DNA of 64,000 bases from assembly GCF_050859505.1 (NCBI RefSeq), contig NZ_CP193934.1, positions 2,976,001-3,040,000 of the forward strand, read 5' to 3'. A model generated the notes under the pieces. The model did no database searches. It saw only the letters and a program-made list of their open reading frames with translations, and had not been told where the DNA came from. This DNA is from Marinirhabdus sp050859505 (GTDB lineage Bacteria > Bacteroidota > Bacteroidia > Flavobacteriales > Flavobacteriaceae). Shown here piece after piece: positions 24,068 through 32,832 of the stretch (the stretch's first letter is position 1; each line of letters starts with the position of its first letter). A program made the translations under genes and the position numbers.

Positions 24068-24793
24068 ATGAAAACATTAAAAACACTAATCATCGCTTTA
24101 CTTGTGGTAGCCATCGCTCCAATAGCACAAGCCCAAACGGCCGATGAGATTATTACTTCATACTTTGAAAACACTGGTGGTATGGATGCTTGGGGAGAGT
24201 TGGAAGGAATAAAAATGACAGCTACTGCCAATGCTCAAGGAATGGAAATTCCTGTGGATATCATTCAGATGAAAGATGGTAGACAGATGGTAAAAATCAA
24301 TTTACAAGGACAAGAAATCACTCAATTTGCTTTTGATGGAGAAACCATGTGGACTACAAACTTTATGACAGGTGAAGCTGAAAAAAGTGATGCAGAAACT
24401 ACAGCAAACATGAAAAAAACAGCTGGAGACTTCCCTAATCCTTTTTATAACTACGCAGACCGCGGCTACCAGGTAGAATTGTTAGGCAAAGAAACCAAAG
24501 AAGGGACTGAAACCTACAAAATAAAATTAACCCAAAAGCCTACAATGAAAGATGGTATAGAAGAAGATAATATTTCTTACCACTACTTCGATACTGAAAA
24601 TATGGTAATCATTTCATCAGAATCTGAAGCAAACGGCCAAATGGCAACCAATACTATGAGCGATTATCAAGAAGTTGATGGCTTGTACTTTCCGTTTGAT
24701 ATGGGAATGGTTGGACAAAATATTACAATTAAAGAGATTGTTTTAAATCCAGAAGTAACTGACGAGATGTTTGCTTTTCCTGAGAAGAAGTAA
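24068..24793 (+). CDS. Secreted LolA-like (outer-membrane lipoprotein-sorting-like) protein
   Basis: 241 residues with a signal peptide cut after AQA (about residue 22). The mature protein is a run of beta strands with a KMTATANAQGMEIPVDIIQ repeat-like rhythm, and YHYFDTENMVIISSES and MSDYQEVDGLYFPF segments as in flavobacterial proteins labelled outer membrane lipoprotein-sorting. The half-barrel fold binds lipid tails in LolA. True LolA activity is unproven since canonical lolA is usually elsewhere. Followed by a strong terminator, so monocistronic. Confidence 0.72.
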   Translation: MKTLKTLIIALLVVAIAPIAQAQTADEIITSYFENTGGMDAWGELEGIKMTATANAQGMEIPVDIIQMKDGRQMVKINLQGQEITQFAFDGETMWTTNFMTGEAEKSDAETTANMKKTAGDFPNPFYNYADRGYQVELLGKETKEGTETYKIKLTQKPTMKDGIEEDNISYHYFDTENMVIISSESEANGQMATNTMSDYQEVDGLYFPFDMGMVGQNITIKEIVLNPEVTDEMFAFPEKK

Positions 24794-24810
24794 GCTTCCC
24801 AAAAAATAGT

Positions 24811-24839
24811 AAAATCCCTGCTTGTCGGGGATTTTTTTT
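24811..24839 (+). terminator. Intrinsic terminator of the LolA-like gene
   Basis: AAAATCCC (24811-24818) pairs with GGGATTTT (24828-24835), followed by a T run. Confidence 0.88.
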
Positions 24840-24902
24840 ACCAAATTTTGAATGAATATGGAATTCATCAATCCACTTATTGTCTAACTAAACCAACTTA
24901 TC

Positions 24903-27900
24903 ATGAAAAAATTACTATTAGCAATCTTTACAATAGCGTTGTTGCCTGTAACTTCACAAGCGCAAGAAATTACGCTAAAAGGTAAAGAACTCTTTGGCGA
25001 TATGAAAGCGCGACACATTGGCCCTGCACTTATGAGTGGCCGTATTAACGATCTAGAATTACATCCAACGAATTCCAGAATTATGTATGCAGGTACAGCT
25101 GGTGGTGGTGTTTGGAAAAGTAGTGATGGTGGTGCCACCTTCGCTCCTATTTTTGACGATCACGTACAATCTATAGGGGTTGTAACGTTAGACCCTAAAA
25201 ATCCAGATCAGGTAATTTGGGTAGGAACTGGAGAAACATGGACACGTAACTCTGTATCTGTAGGTGATGGTTTATACCGTTCTACAGACGGAGGTGGAAC
25301 CTGGCAAGAGATTCCAGGTTTTGAAAACAGTGAGCGAATTGCTTCTGTTGTGATAGACCCAACAAATTCAGATGTAGTATATGTTGGTGTTTTAGGGGCT
25401 TTATGGAGCGATAGCCAAGACCGAGGCGTTTATAAAACTACCGATGGCGGAAAGACCTGGAACAAGGTATTATACTTAAACCCTGCAACAGGAGCTGGTG
25501 ACGTGATTATGGATCCGAAAAATTCTAACGTACTCTACGCTTCTATGTGGGAATTCAGAAGAAGCGGATGGGGCTTTAACTCTGGAGGAGAAAATAGCGC
25601 CATTTACAAATCTATAGATGCCGGTAAAACCTGGAATAAAATCCATAATGGTTTCCCAGAAGGTAAATTTGGCCGTATTGGCCTTGCAATAGCGCCAAGC
25701 GATAACAACAGATTGTACGCAGTATTAGAAACCGAAGACAAATCAAAAAATGGGTTGTGGGTTTCTAAAAATGCAGGTAGCTCATGGGAGCATTTAAATA
25801 ATGATTTTGGTTTGGTAGTGCGACCCTTCTATTTTGCCAGAATTACAGTAGACCCTAAGAATCCGGACATCATTCTCAAAGGTGGTTTAAGCGGATCTAT
25901 TAGCCGTGACGGTGGTAAAACCTTTAAAAATTTAGGGAATATGCATAGTGATATTCACGATATTGTATTTCATATAAATGATAGTGACGTTATGTATTCT
26001 GGAACCGATGGGGGTGTATACCGCTCCTGGAATGGTGGTTCTACTTTCGAAATTGTAGAAAATCTTCCACTCTCTCAATTTTACCATATTAGCACAGATA
26101 ATGAAACCCCTTACAATGTGTATGGTGGTTTACAAGATAATGGTAGCTGGTGGGGACCTAGTTCTTCTCCAGGCGGTGTAGAAGCCAGAGACTGGAACAG
26201 CGTTGGTGCCGGAGATGGTTTCCGTGTGCTGAAACATCCTACAAAAAATATTATTTATTCTGAAATGCAAGGTGCCGAAAATGTTTGGCGCTACGATGTA
26301 GATAAAAACCGAACAAAAACCATCCAACCCTTACCGAAAAAAGGGGATGCAGAATTACGATTTAACTGGAATGCCCCAATGGCGGTAAGTGCACACATGC
26401 CAGATCGTTTTTATATGGGAAGCCAGTTTGTACATAAATCTGATGATATGGGAGATACCTGGACCATTATCTCTCCAGATTTAACTACGAACGATAAAAT
26501 GAAACAAGACCAGTCTAAATCTGGTGGGCTTTCAGTAGATAATAGTGGTGCTGAAAATCACACCACGATTTTTACCATCGCCGAATCTCCATTAGACCAG
26601 AACGTATTATGGGTAGGAACAGACGATGGCAATGTACAAGTAACGCAAGACGGTGGTAAAACCTGGGCCAATGTTACGGCAAACTTAGTTGGAATTCCTG
26701 CAAATACGTGGGTATATCACATTGAGGCGAGTGTACACGGAAAAGGAACGGCCTACGCTGTTTTTGAAGGTCACACCAGTGGCGATATGAAGCCGTATGC
26801 ATTAAAAACAACCGATTTCGGAAAAACTTGGAAAAATATTATTTCAGAAGATATCGATGCGAAAGCATTCGTAAGAAACATTCAAGAAGATTATATAAAT
26901 GAAGATTTACTATTCTTAGGAACCGAATTTGGATTGTATGTAACGGTAGACGGTGGTGCTAACTGGTCTCATTTTACCAATAATATGCCTTTAGTAGCAG
27001 TGCATTATATCGATATGCAAAAGGCCACTAACGATATCGTGATGGGGACACACGGTCGTGGGGTTATTATTATAGATGATATTAGTCCGTTGCGTGAAGT
27101 AAATCAAGAGGTACTTTCAAAAGATGTACATTTCTTTAAAACAGAGCCCGTAACCATGGTAGAACAAGGTGGTTTTTCTGGAGGTTTTGGAGCAGAAACG
27201 CAATTTGTTGGTAGCAATAAGCCAACCTCCGCTAGAATTATTTACTATTTACAAAAGCGTCATACCTTCGGAAAGATGACGATGGAAATTCAAGATATGA
27301 AAGGAAATACCTTAACCAAATTAAGTCCTGGAAAATCAAAAGGTATAAACGTAGTAGATTGGGGTTTCAACACCACGAATCCAAAAATGGCTGCGGCCAA
27401 AACACTTTCCTTTGGCGGATTTACATCCCCTAGAGTTCCAGCAGGAACATATAAAGTGGTTTTAACAAAAGGAAAAGATACCTATGAGCACATCATTGAA
27501 ACTACATATGATGAGACGGCTATCACAACAATTGCCGACAGAAAAAACCAGGAGAAAATGACAGAGACCATGTTTAATATGGTGGAGGACTTGGCCTATG
27601 TGGTGTATGAAATTGGTGAAATGCAAACAAAAGCCAAAGATGTGATAGACAACAACCCAAAAGGCAAAAAGGTAGCGCAGGAATTACATGATGCTTTAGA
27701 AAGTTTGCGTACAGACCTTGTGGTTACAACCGGAGATAACTACGTAGCCTCTGCAGAGCCAGAATTACGAGAGCGTATGGGTGAGTTGTATGCAAATATA
27801 GCTGGAAGTTATGATCGCGTTACAGGAGCGCAAATGCAAAACTACGAGTTGATCAAAGAGGAATTCGAAAACGAGAAACAACGTTTTGAAGAAATCAAAA

Positions 27901-27992
27901 ACAAAGAAGGTAAAAAGTTTGTAAAGTTTCTGGAAAAGAATGAAATGGAACTGAAGATAGAAAGCAAAGAAGAATTCTTATCAGACAAGTAA
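24903..27992 (+). CDS. Exported BNR/Vps10-type beta-propeller protein
   Basis: 1029 residues with a signal peptide cut after SQA (about residue 20). Repeated Asp-box signatures (SSDGGATF, STDGGGTW, TTDGGKTW, SIDAGKTW, SRDGGKTF, TQDGGKTW) lie between about 80 and 680 and form two sortilin-like propellers. The remaining C-terminal part includes a strand-rich Ig-like region (TFGKMTMEIQDMKGNTL) and a charged helical tail. No T9SS sorting domain at the end. Bacteroidetes annotations often call it glycosyl hydrolase, but Asp boxes alone do not show that activity. Probably a periplasmic or surface protein-binding propeller. Single gene. Confidence 0.85.
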   Translation: MKKLLLAIFTIALLPVTSQAQEITLKGKELFGDMKARHIGPALMSGRINDLELHPTNSRIMYAGTAGGGVWKSSDGGATFAPIFDDHVQSIGVVTLDPKNPDQVIWVGTGETWTRNSVSVGDGLYRSTDGGGTWQEIPGFENSERIASVVIDPTNSDVVYVGVLGALWSDSQDRGVYKTTDGGKTWNKVLYLNPATGAGDVIMDPKNSNVLYASMWEFRRSGWGFNSGGENSAIYKSIDAGKTWNKIHNGFPEGKFGRIGLAIAPSDNNRLYAVLETEDKSKNGLWVSKNAGSSWEHLNNDFGLVVRPFYFARITVDPKNPDIILKGGLSGSISRDGGKTFKNLGNMHSDIHDIVFHINDSDVMYSGTDGGVYRSWNGGSTFEIVENLPLSQFYHISTDNETPYNVYGGLQDNGSWWGPSSSPGGVEARDWNSVGAGDGFRVLKHPTKNIIYSEMQGAENVWRYDVDKNRTKTIQPLPKKGDAELRFNWNAPMAVSAHMPDRFYMGSQFVHKSDDMGDTWTIISPDLTTNDKMKQDQSKSGGLSVDNSGAENHTTIFTIAESPLDQNVLWVGTDDGNVQVTQDGGKTWANVTANLVGIPANTWVYHIEASVHGKGTAYAVFEGHTSGDMKPYALKTTDFGKTWKNIISEDIDAKAFVRNIQEDYINEDLLFLGTEFGLYVTVDGGANWSHFTNNMPLVAVHYIDMQKATNDIVMGTHGRGVIIIDDISPLREVNQEVLSKDVHFFKTEPVTMVEQGGFSGGFGAETQFVGSNKPTSARIIYYLQKRHTFGKMTMEIQDMKGNTLTKLSPGKSKGINVVDWGFNTTNPKMAAAKTLSFGGFTSPRVPAGTYKVVLTKGKDTYEHIIETTYDETAITTIADRKNQEKMTETMFNMVEDLAYVVYEIGEMQTKAKDVIDNNPKGKKVAQELHDALESLRTDLVVTTGDNYVASAEPELRERMGELYANIAGSYDRVTGAQMQNYELIKEEFENEKQRFEEIKNKEGKKFVKFLEKNEMELKIESKEEFLSDK

Positions 27993-28028
27993 CTTGTAGG
28001 CTAGGCCTATAGGTAAATTCCAAAAAAC

Positions 28029-28066
28029 AAACCTGTTAGTTCTAAAAAAACTGACAGGTTTTTATA
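28029..28066. terminator. Bidirectional terminator between the propeller and aldehyde dehydrogenase genes
   Basis: AAACCTGTTAG (28029-28039) pairs with CTGACAGGTTT (28051-28061) with one G:T pair. A/T runs on both sides let it serve both converging genes. Confidence 0.78.
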
Positions 28067-28094
28067 TTTTCTGGAATTTGGTTTTTGAGATTTG

Positions 28095-29453
28095 TTATTT
28101 AATATAAACCGTTTTCCTATTCACAAACTCCCGTATCCCGTGTTTGCTTAATTCACGACCATACCCGCTTTCCTTTACACCTCCAAAAGGTAATCTTGGA
28201 TCGCTTTTTACGAGTTCATTAATAAAAACAGCACCTTCGTTAAATCTATAAGCTAGCTTTTCGGCGGTTTCAATGTCTTTGGTAAAGATGGAAACGCCCA
28301 AACCAAATTTTGAATTGTTGGACAATTCAATAGCTTCATCCATTGTTTTAAAGGTGGTGATGGATAATGCTGGCCCAAAAGTTTCTTCTTTAAAAACGGT
28401 CATTTTTGGCGTTACATTTCCTAAGACGGTAGGTTCAAAATAAGCGCCTTGTCGCTTCCCTCCTATTAAAAGTTTCGCTCCTTCTTTAATAGATTTAGCA
28501 ACCTGGTCTTCCAATTCAGATGCAAGGTCTTCTCTTGCCATGGTACCAATGTACGTTTCTGCGTCCATTGGGTCGCCGCTTTTTAGTTCTCTCACTTTCC
28601 GTAATAATTTTTCGGTAAACTCTTCAGCAATGCTATGGTCTATAATTAAACGTTTCCCAGCGATACAACTTTGTCCTGTATTTTGAAATCGTGCCTGCAC
28701 ACACACGTCTACAGTCTTAGTAATATCACAATCCTTCAGCACCACAAGGGCATTATTCCCTCCTAATTCTAGGACAGATTTTTTAATATTTTTACCAGCA
28801 GTTTCGGCAACCGCACTTCCTGCGGGACCACTCCCTGTTAAGGTTACCGCTTTTACTATAGGATTTTCAATAATGGCTTCAATTTTATCACTTCCTACCA
28901 ATAGTGTCGTGAAACAGTTATCTGGAAAACCAGCTCTTTTAAACACTTGTTCAATGTTAAGCGCACTTCCAAATACGTTAGAGGCATGTTTTAACACTCC
29001 AATATTTCCTGCCATTAACGCGGGTGCTGCAAACCGAAATACCTGCCAGAATGGATAGTTCCAAGGCATCACGGCTAATACAACTCCTAAAGGTTCATAA
29101 CTAGTATAACTTTTATGAGCGTCTGTTTTAATAACTTCATTCGCTAAGTGAGTTTTGGCTTCTTCGGCGTAGTACTCGCAGACCCAGGCACATTTTTCCA
29201 CTTCAGCAATGGATTGGGAAATGGGTTTGCCAATTTCCAGTGTCATTTTTTCTGCATATTCCTGCTTGTTTTTTTTTAATTCTGAAGCTGCTGCCAGCAT
29301 CAGTTTTTTTCTTTCAGCAAAAGAAGTCTCTCGCCAAGCATAAAATCGTTTGTCTGCTTTTTCTAAAATTTCGGTAATTTCTTTCTTAGTATGTGCCGTA
29401 AAAGATTCAATTTCTGTTCCCGAATATGGATTTGTAGAAATAATAGTGCTCAT
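28095..29453 (-). CDS. NAD(P)-dependent succinate-semialdehyde/aldehyde dehydrogenase
   Basis: 452 residues from ATG at 29453. The frame opens 12 codons earlier but MSTIISTNPYSG is the usual family start. Key residues are N132 (MPWNYP), K155, E229 (LELGG) and nucleophile C263 (NTGQSC). The short N-terminus and YEPLGVVLAVMPWN block fit the YneI/Sad-like succinate-semialdehyde dehydrogenase group. It oxidises aldehydes to acids; the precise substrate is not fixed by the motifs. Monocistronic, cytosolic. Confidence 0.9.
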   Translation of the reverse strand: MSTIISTNPYSGTEIESFTAHTKKEITEILEKADKRFYAWRETSFAERKKLMLAAASELKKNKQEYAEKMTLEIGKPISQSIAEVEKCAWVCEYYAEEAKTHLANEVIKTDAHKSYTSYEPLGVVLAVMPWNYPFWQVFRFAAPALMAGNIGVLKHASNVFGSALNIEQVFKRAGFPDNCFTTLLVGSDKIEAIIENPIVKAVTLTGSGPAGSAVAETAGKNIKKSVLELGGNNALVVLKDCDITKTVDVCVQARFQNTGQSCIAGKRLIIDHSIAEEFTEKLLRKVRELKSGDPMDAETYIGTMAREDLASELEDQVAKSIKEGAKLLIGGKRQGAYFEPTVLGNVTPKMTVFKEETFGPALSITTFKTMDEAIELSNNSKFGLGVSIFTKDIETAEKLAYRFNEGAVFINELVKSDPRLPFGGVKESGYGRELSKHGIREFVNRKTVYIK

Positions 29454-29606
29454 TATTTTTCTTTTAAAAGTACGTAAGAGCACATACATACGGCGATGGA
29501 TTAAGACTATTTTAACGACTGCCCTGTTGAAAAAGCGTTTATAACTATCACTAAGGGATAGAATTTTAAGTATACATTTTCCTACATTTAGTAAAACCCA
29601 ATAGTT

Positions 29607-30020
29607 ATGAATTCACGAGATAGTGTATTGTTAGAATTACGCCCTGAGATTCCTTCGGCAAAATTGCTTCCTGGAATGTCTACGGAAGAATATTTTCAGA
29701 ATAAAACATTACGTCCTATTGCCAAGCTTCAGAATGACTTGTTCGTTGCGGTATTTCAGAATTACTGCCGAAAGCATAAAAATGTCTTTTACGATATCTC
29801 TATTGAAAAACGTTTGGATTATATTGAAAACGCAATCCATAAGGATATGAAATTCCGTAATAGTTTGAAAGGAATGATAATTGGCCAATTCACGAAGGAA
29901 GAATACGATATATATATTCAAAATTCCTCTGCTTTGAACAAACGAATGATGAATATTGTTAAGGAAAGATTAAAAAGCAATGTGATGTTATTGGACCAAG
30001 CTGCTTTTTTTGTTGCCTGA
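29607..30020 (+). CDS. Conserved flavobacterial protein of unknown function (137 aa)
   Basis: 137 residues, soluble, mostly helical. It starts MNSRDSVLLELRPEIPSAK and includes LRPIAKLQNDLFVAVFQNYC and FRNSLKGMIIGQFTKEEY. I recall close relatives across Flavobacteriaceae sometimes labelled glyoxalase, but no metal-binding VOC motif is visible, so that name is not supported. It stands alone, with a TACATTTA -7-like element upstream. Confidence 0.75.
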   Translation: MNSRDSVLLELRPEIPSAKLLPGMSTEEYFQNKTLRPIAKLQNDLFVAVFQNYCRKHKNVFYDISIEKRLDYIENAIHKDMKFRNSLKGMIIGQFTKEEYDIYIQNSSALNKRMMNIVKERLKSNVMLLDQAAFFVA

Positions 30021-30151
30021 AAAAGCAATAATATTCTCTACAAATCTGAAAGACAATAAACTAAAAGAAGCTAGCATTTATAGACGTTAAGACAACATGT
30101 TAAGTTTTCTTTAAATATGTTTTTTCTCTACATTATGAATAAATAGGGTTC

Positions 30152-30159
30152 TATTTTTG
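30152..30159 (+). promoter_or_regulatory. -7 box of the OmpA-family porin gene
   Basis: TATTTTTG matches TAnnTTTG, 23 nt before the start codon. The -33 position is T-rich without a clean TTTG. Confidence 0.5.
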
Positions 30160-30182
30160 TACAAACTTAAATAGAAATTATT

Positions 30183-31466
30183 ATGAAAAAAAGTACCCTA
30201 CTTATGGCAATGTTCCTGTTTGGAATTGTTGCAATGGCTCAACAAAACGAGCAAGAAACCTTACTAAATACAGAGTACAATAAATGGTCTATCGAATTTG
30301 GAGGTGGTTTTGTAAAACCGTCATCTCCATTTGCAGATGGATACAGCGTTAGAGGGATTGCTCCTTATCAAGCTTCGGTTGGTGTTCGTTACATGATGAA
30401 TGAAAAATTTGGAATTCGCACCAATTTTGGATATGCTAGCCTTTCAGAAGAAGAAGGAAGTCTTCCTTTTGAAACTTCTTACTATAGAGCAACCGTAGAG
30501 GGTGTTTCTAACCTTGGAAATATTTTAGAATTTTCAGAATGGACCAACTCCATTGGTTTATTGTTTCACGCAGGGGGTGGTTTTTCTTTAATAAATAATG
30601 AAGCTCCTGTTGAATTAGATGAAAAAGATTCTGCTTTTAACATTGTTCTGGGAATCACACCTCAGATTAAAATTTCTGAAAGAATTGCTTTCTATGCAGA
30701 TTTTTCGCTAATTCCAAATGTTGGAATGGAACGCTCTTGGGATGGGACTGAAATTATTCAAACTGCAAACAGAAGAATTGACGACGGTCTTTTATATAAC
30801 GTATCTGCAGGTTTCAATATATATTTAGGAAGTAATAGTACTCATGCCGACTGGTACTCTGAAGAATCGACCTTAAAGTCTAAAATTGAAGAATTGGAAG
30901 ACAGATTGGTTAAAGTAGAAACAGATCTTATTGATACAGATCAAGACGGAGTGCCGGATTATTTGGATAGAGAGCCAAATACTACTTCTGGTGTAGCCGT
31001 AAACACTAAAGGTATTGCTGTAGATGTAAACAAAAATGGTATTCCAGATGAGTTAGAGCCAGCTTTAGACAACCGGTATGTAAATGAATCTGACTATGTA
31101 AAAAATCAAGGGGGTCTTAATGTAAAAGAACTACTCGATAAAGGTTATGTAAACGTTTATTTTAAATTTAATAGTACTACGCCAGAGACTTACTCTTTGG
31201 AAGCCATCAATTACCTAATAAAGTACATGGACGAAAATCCAGCAGCTAATGCTGAATTAGTTGGATATGCTGATGAAATTGGAAACGCTGAGTACAACAA
31301 AAATCTTTCGGAGAAAAGAGCAAACAAGGTGAAAGAAATCCTGGTTGCTTCTGGAGTTGCTGAAAGTAGATTAACCGTTACTGGTAATGGTGAAGATGCT
31401 TCAGTAGAAAAAGGTTCTGCTCAAGCAAGACAACTTGTAAGAAGAGTTACTTTTAAACTGAAATAA
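30183..31466 (+). CDS. OmpA-family outer-membrane protein with TSP3 repeat
   Basis: 427 residues. Signal peptide cut after MAQ (about residue 20). An eight-strand barrel region spans about 30-220. A linker with coiled coil (LKSKIEELEDRLVKVETDL) leads to calcium-binding thrombospondin-3-like repeats (DTDQDGVPDYLDREP and DVNKNGIPDELEP). The C-terminal OmpA domain (about 310-427) has FKFNSTTPE, LVGYADEIGN and a final ARQLVRRVTFKLK. It is a likely abundant outer-membrane protein anchored to peptidoglycan, given its strong -7 box and strong terminator. Confidence 0.94.
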   Translation: MKKSTLLMAMFLFGIVAMAQQNEQETLLNTEYNKWSIEFGGGFVKPSSPFADGYSVRGIAPYQASVGVRYMMNEKFGIRTNFGYASLSEEEGSLPFETSYYRATVEGVSNLGNILEFSEWTNSIGLLFHAGGGFSLINNEAPVELDEKDSAFNIVLGITPQIKISERIAFYADFSLIPNVGMERSWDGTEIIQTANRRIDDGLLYNVSAGFNIYLGSNSTHADWYSEESTLKSKIEELEDRLVKVETDLIDTDQDGVPDYLDREPNTTSGVAVNTKGIAVDVNKNGIPDELEPALDNRYVNESDYVKNQGGLNVKELLDKGYVNVYFKFNSTTPETYSLEAINYLIKYMDENPAANAELVGYADEIGNAEYNKNLSEKRANKVKEILVASGVAESRLTVTGNGEDASVEKGSAQARQLVRRVTFKLK

Positions 31467-31487
31467 GTATATACCTATTTAATAAGT

Positions 31488-31520
31488 AAGTCCTTCAACT
31501 TAGGTTGAAGGACTTTTTTT
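31488..31520. terminator. Terminator after the OmpA-family porin gene
   Basis: AAGTCCTTCAAC (31488-31499) pairs perfectly with GTTGAAGGACTT (31504-31515), 4-nt loop, then a T run. The opposing DUF2461 gene stops at its edge (31519), so it may serve both. Confidence 0.93.
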
Positions 31521-32205
31521 ATGGTAGGATAGAAGCTCCATTGAGATCTGTGGTTAATACGTCGCTCATATAATCGAAAAAAGGTCGCAGAAGTTCAAAA
31601 TGTTCAATAACTATTTCAGCAAAATTGGGAGCTACTACTTCGGAATCTGTAAAGTTGTGGGTTACGACAAAGTTTTTTAAACGAATGAGATCGATATTAG
31701 GATCGTCTTTACTGAAACCATTTGGCGCAGTTTTTACGGCATTCCAAGTATTAAAAACGCCACCATATATTTTCTTAAATTTAGGAGCTGAAAGAATTGC
31801 CCTAATTTCTGAAGCATCCATTTCAAATTCTTTTCTAATTCGAAGTAAATCGTCTGGTTCGGGTCCAAAAAAACCTCCTCCAAGCCTACTCTTATTACCA
31901 GGCTCTATGCGCAGATAATATGAACCCCTACGCTGTACTCCTGCCCTGCTAAAGCTAGCACTGCGATGCATATTGTACGGTGTTTTATCTTTGGAAAACC
32001 GTATGTCTCGGTTTATTCTGAAGACCTTTACTTTGGCAATTTCATCTGTTATATTTAGGCCTTTTTCAATTTCGGCGTAAAACTTTTTGAGTTCTTTTTC
32101 ACTGGATTGATATTCCTTTCGGTGTTCATCCATCCAATCTTTAGTGTTGTTTATGGCAAGTTTAGCTAAAAATTCTAAAGATGATTTTGGTACTCCTGGG
32201 GTCAT
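31519..32205 (-). CDS. DUF2461 family protein (TIGR02453)
   Basis: 228 residues. Family hallmarks: FLAKLAINNTKDWMDEHRKEY near 12-32, KVFRINRDIRFSKDKTPYN near 60-78, and YYLRIEPGNKSRLGGGFFGP near 96-115. Cytosolic, function unknown. Single gene on the minus strand; its stop codon overlaps the terminator of the converging porin gene. Confidence 0.92.
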   Translation of the reverse strand: MTPGVPKSSLEFLAKLAINNTKDWMDEHRKEYQSSEKELKKFYAEIEKGLNITDEIAKVKVFRINRDIRFSKDKTPYNMHRSASFSRAGVQRRGSYYLRIEPGNKSRLGGGFFGPEPDDLLRIRKEFEMDASEIRAILSAPKFKKIYGGVFNTWNAVKTAPNGFSKDDPNIDLIRLKNFVVTHNFTDSEVVAPNFAEIVIEHFELLRPFFDYMSDVLTTDLNGASILP

Positions 32206-32277
32206 ACTATTTTAATTGAAAACTAAAGATACCTTAATTTTCATATATTTATAGGAATAACCTTAAACCAATTTAGT

Positions 32278-32709
32278 ATGTCTACACACATGAAACCGCC
32301 CACTAGCTTTTGGGTTATTACAATCCTCGCCTTACTCTGGAACTTAATAGGGATTTTTCAATTTTTTTCAGCCACTATTTTATTAGAGGCTGTGGTTGCC
32401 GCACTTCCTCAGGAACAGGCCGATTTATATACAGGGATGCCTACTTGGTATCTGGTTATTTTTGGGATCGCCGTTTTTAGTGGCGTGTTGGCATGTATTA
32501 CGATGCTTTTGAGAAAGAAAGTTACCGTTGGGCTCTTTGGTATATCACTACTTACTGTGCTCGTATCACAAGGCTATTGGCTATTTGGAACAGAGGTAAT
32601 GACCGTATTAGGAATGACCGCAGCTATTATGCCGTTGGTAGTAATTACAATTTCTATTTTTCTGTATTTTTATAGTAAAGGAGCTTCCAGAAATGGATGG
32701 CTTTCGTAA
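32278..32709 (+). CDS. Four-helix membrane protein of unknown function
   Basis: 143 residues. Hydrophobic segments at about 12-35, 54-76, 85-104 and 110-132. It starts MSTHMKPPTSFWVITILALLW, a form common in Bacteroidetes proteins sometimes labelled sugar transporter, a name I consider unsupported. Monocistronic with a strong terminator. Confidence 0.7.
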   Translation: MSTHMKPPTSFWVITILALLWNLIGIFQFFSATILLEAVVAALPQEQADLYTGMPTWYLVIFGIAVFSGVLACITMLLRKKVTVGLFGISLLTVLVSQGYWLFGTEVMTVLGMTAAIMPLVVITISIFLYFYSKGASRNGWLS

Positions 32710-32756
32710 CTTTTAAAAGTTAAAAACCTACAATTAAAGTAGTAGTATTTAAATAT

Positions 32757-32793
32757 AAAAAGTCGTCTAACATATCGCTAGACGACTTTTTAT
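32757..32793. terminator. Terminator between converging genes
   Basis: AAAAAGTCGTCTA (32757-32769) pairs with TAGACGACTTTTT (32779-32791), a perfect 13-bp stem with A and T tracts on both sides. It can end both the four-helix gene and the opposing lipoprotein gene. Confidence 0.93.
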
Positions 32794-32832
32794 ATAAATT
32801 TTTAAAATCCTTTTAAAGCTCTTATATAAAGG

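Noticed and set aside
29607..30020. Glyoxalase label for the 137-aa protein
   Set aside because: No VOC metal-binding or fold pattern is visible; the sequence is mostly helical.
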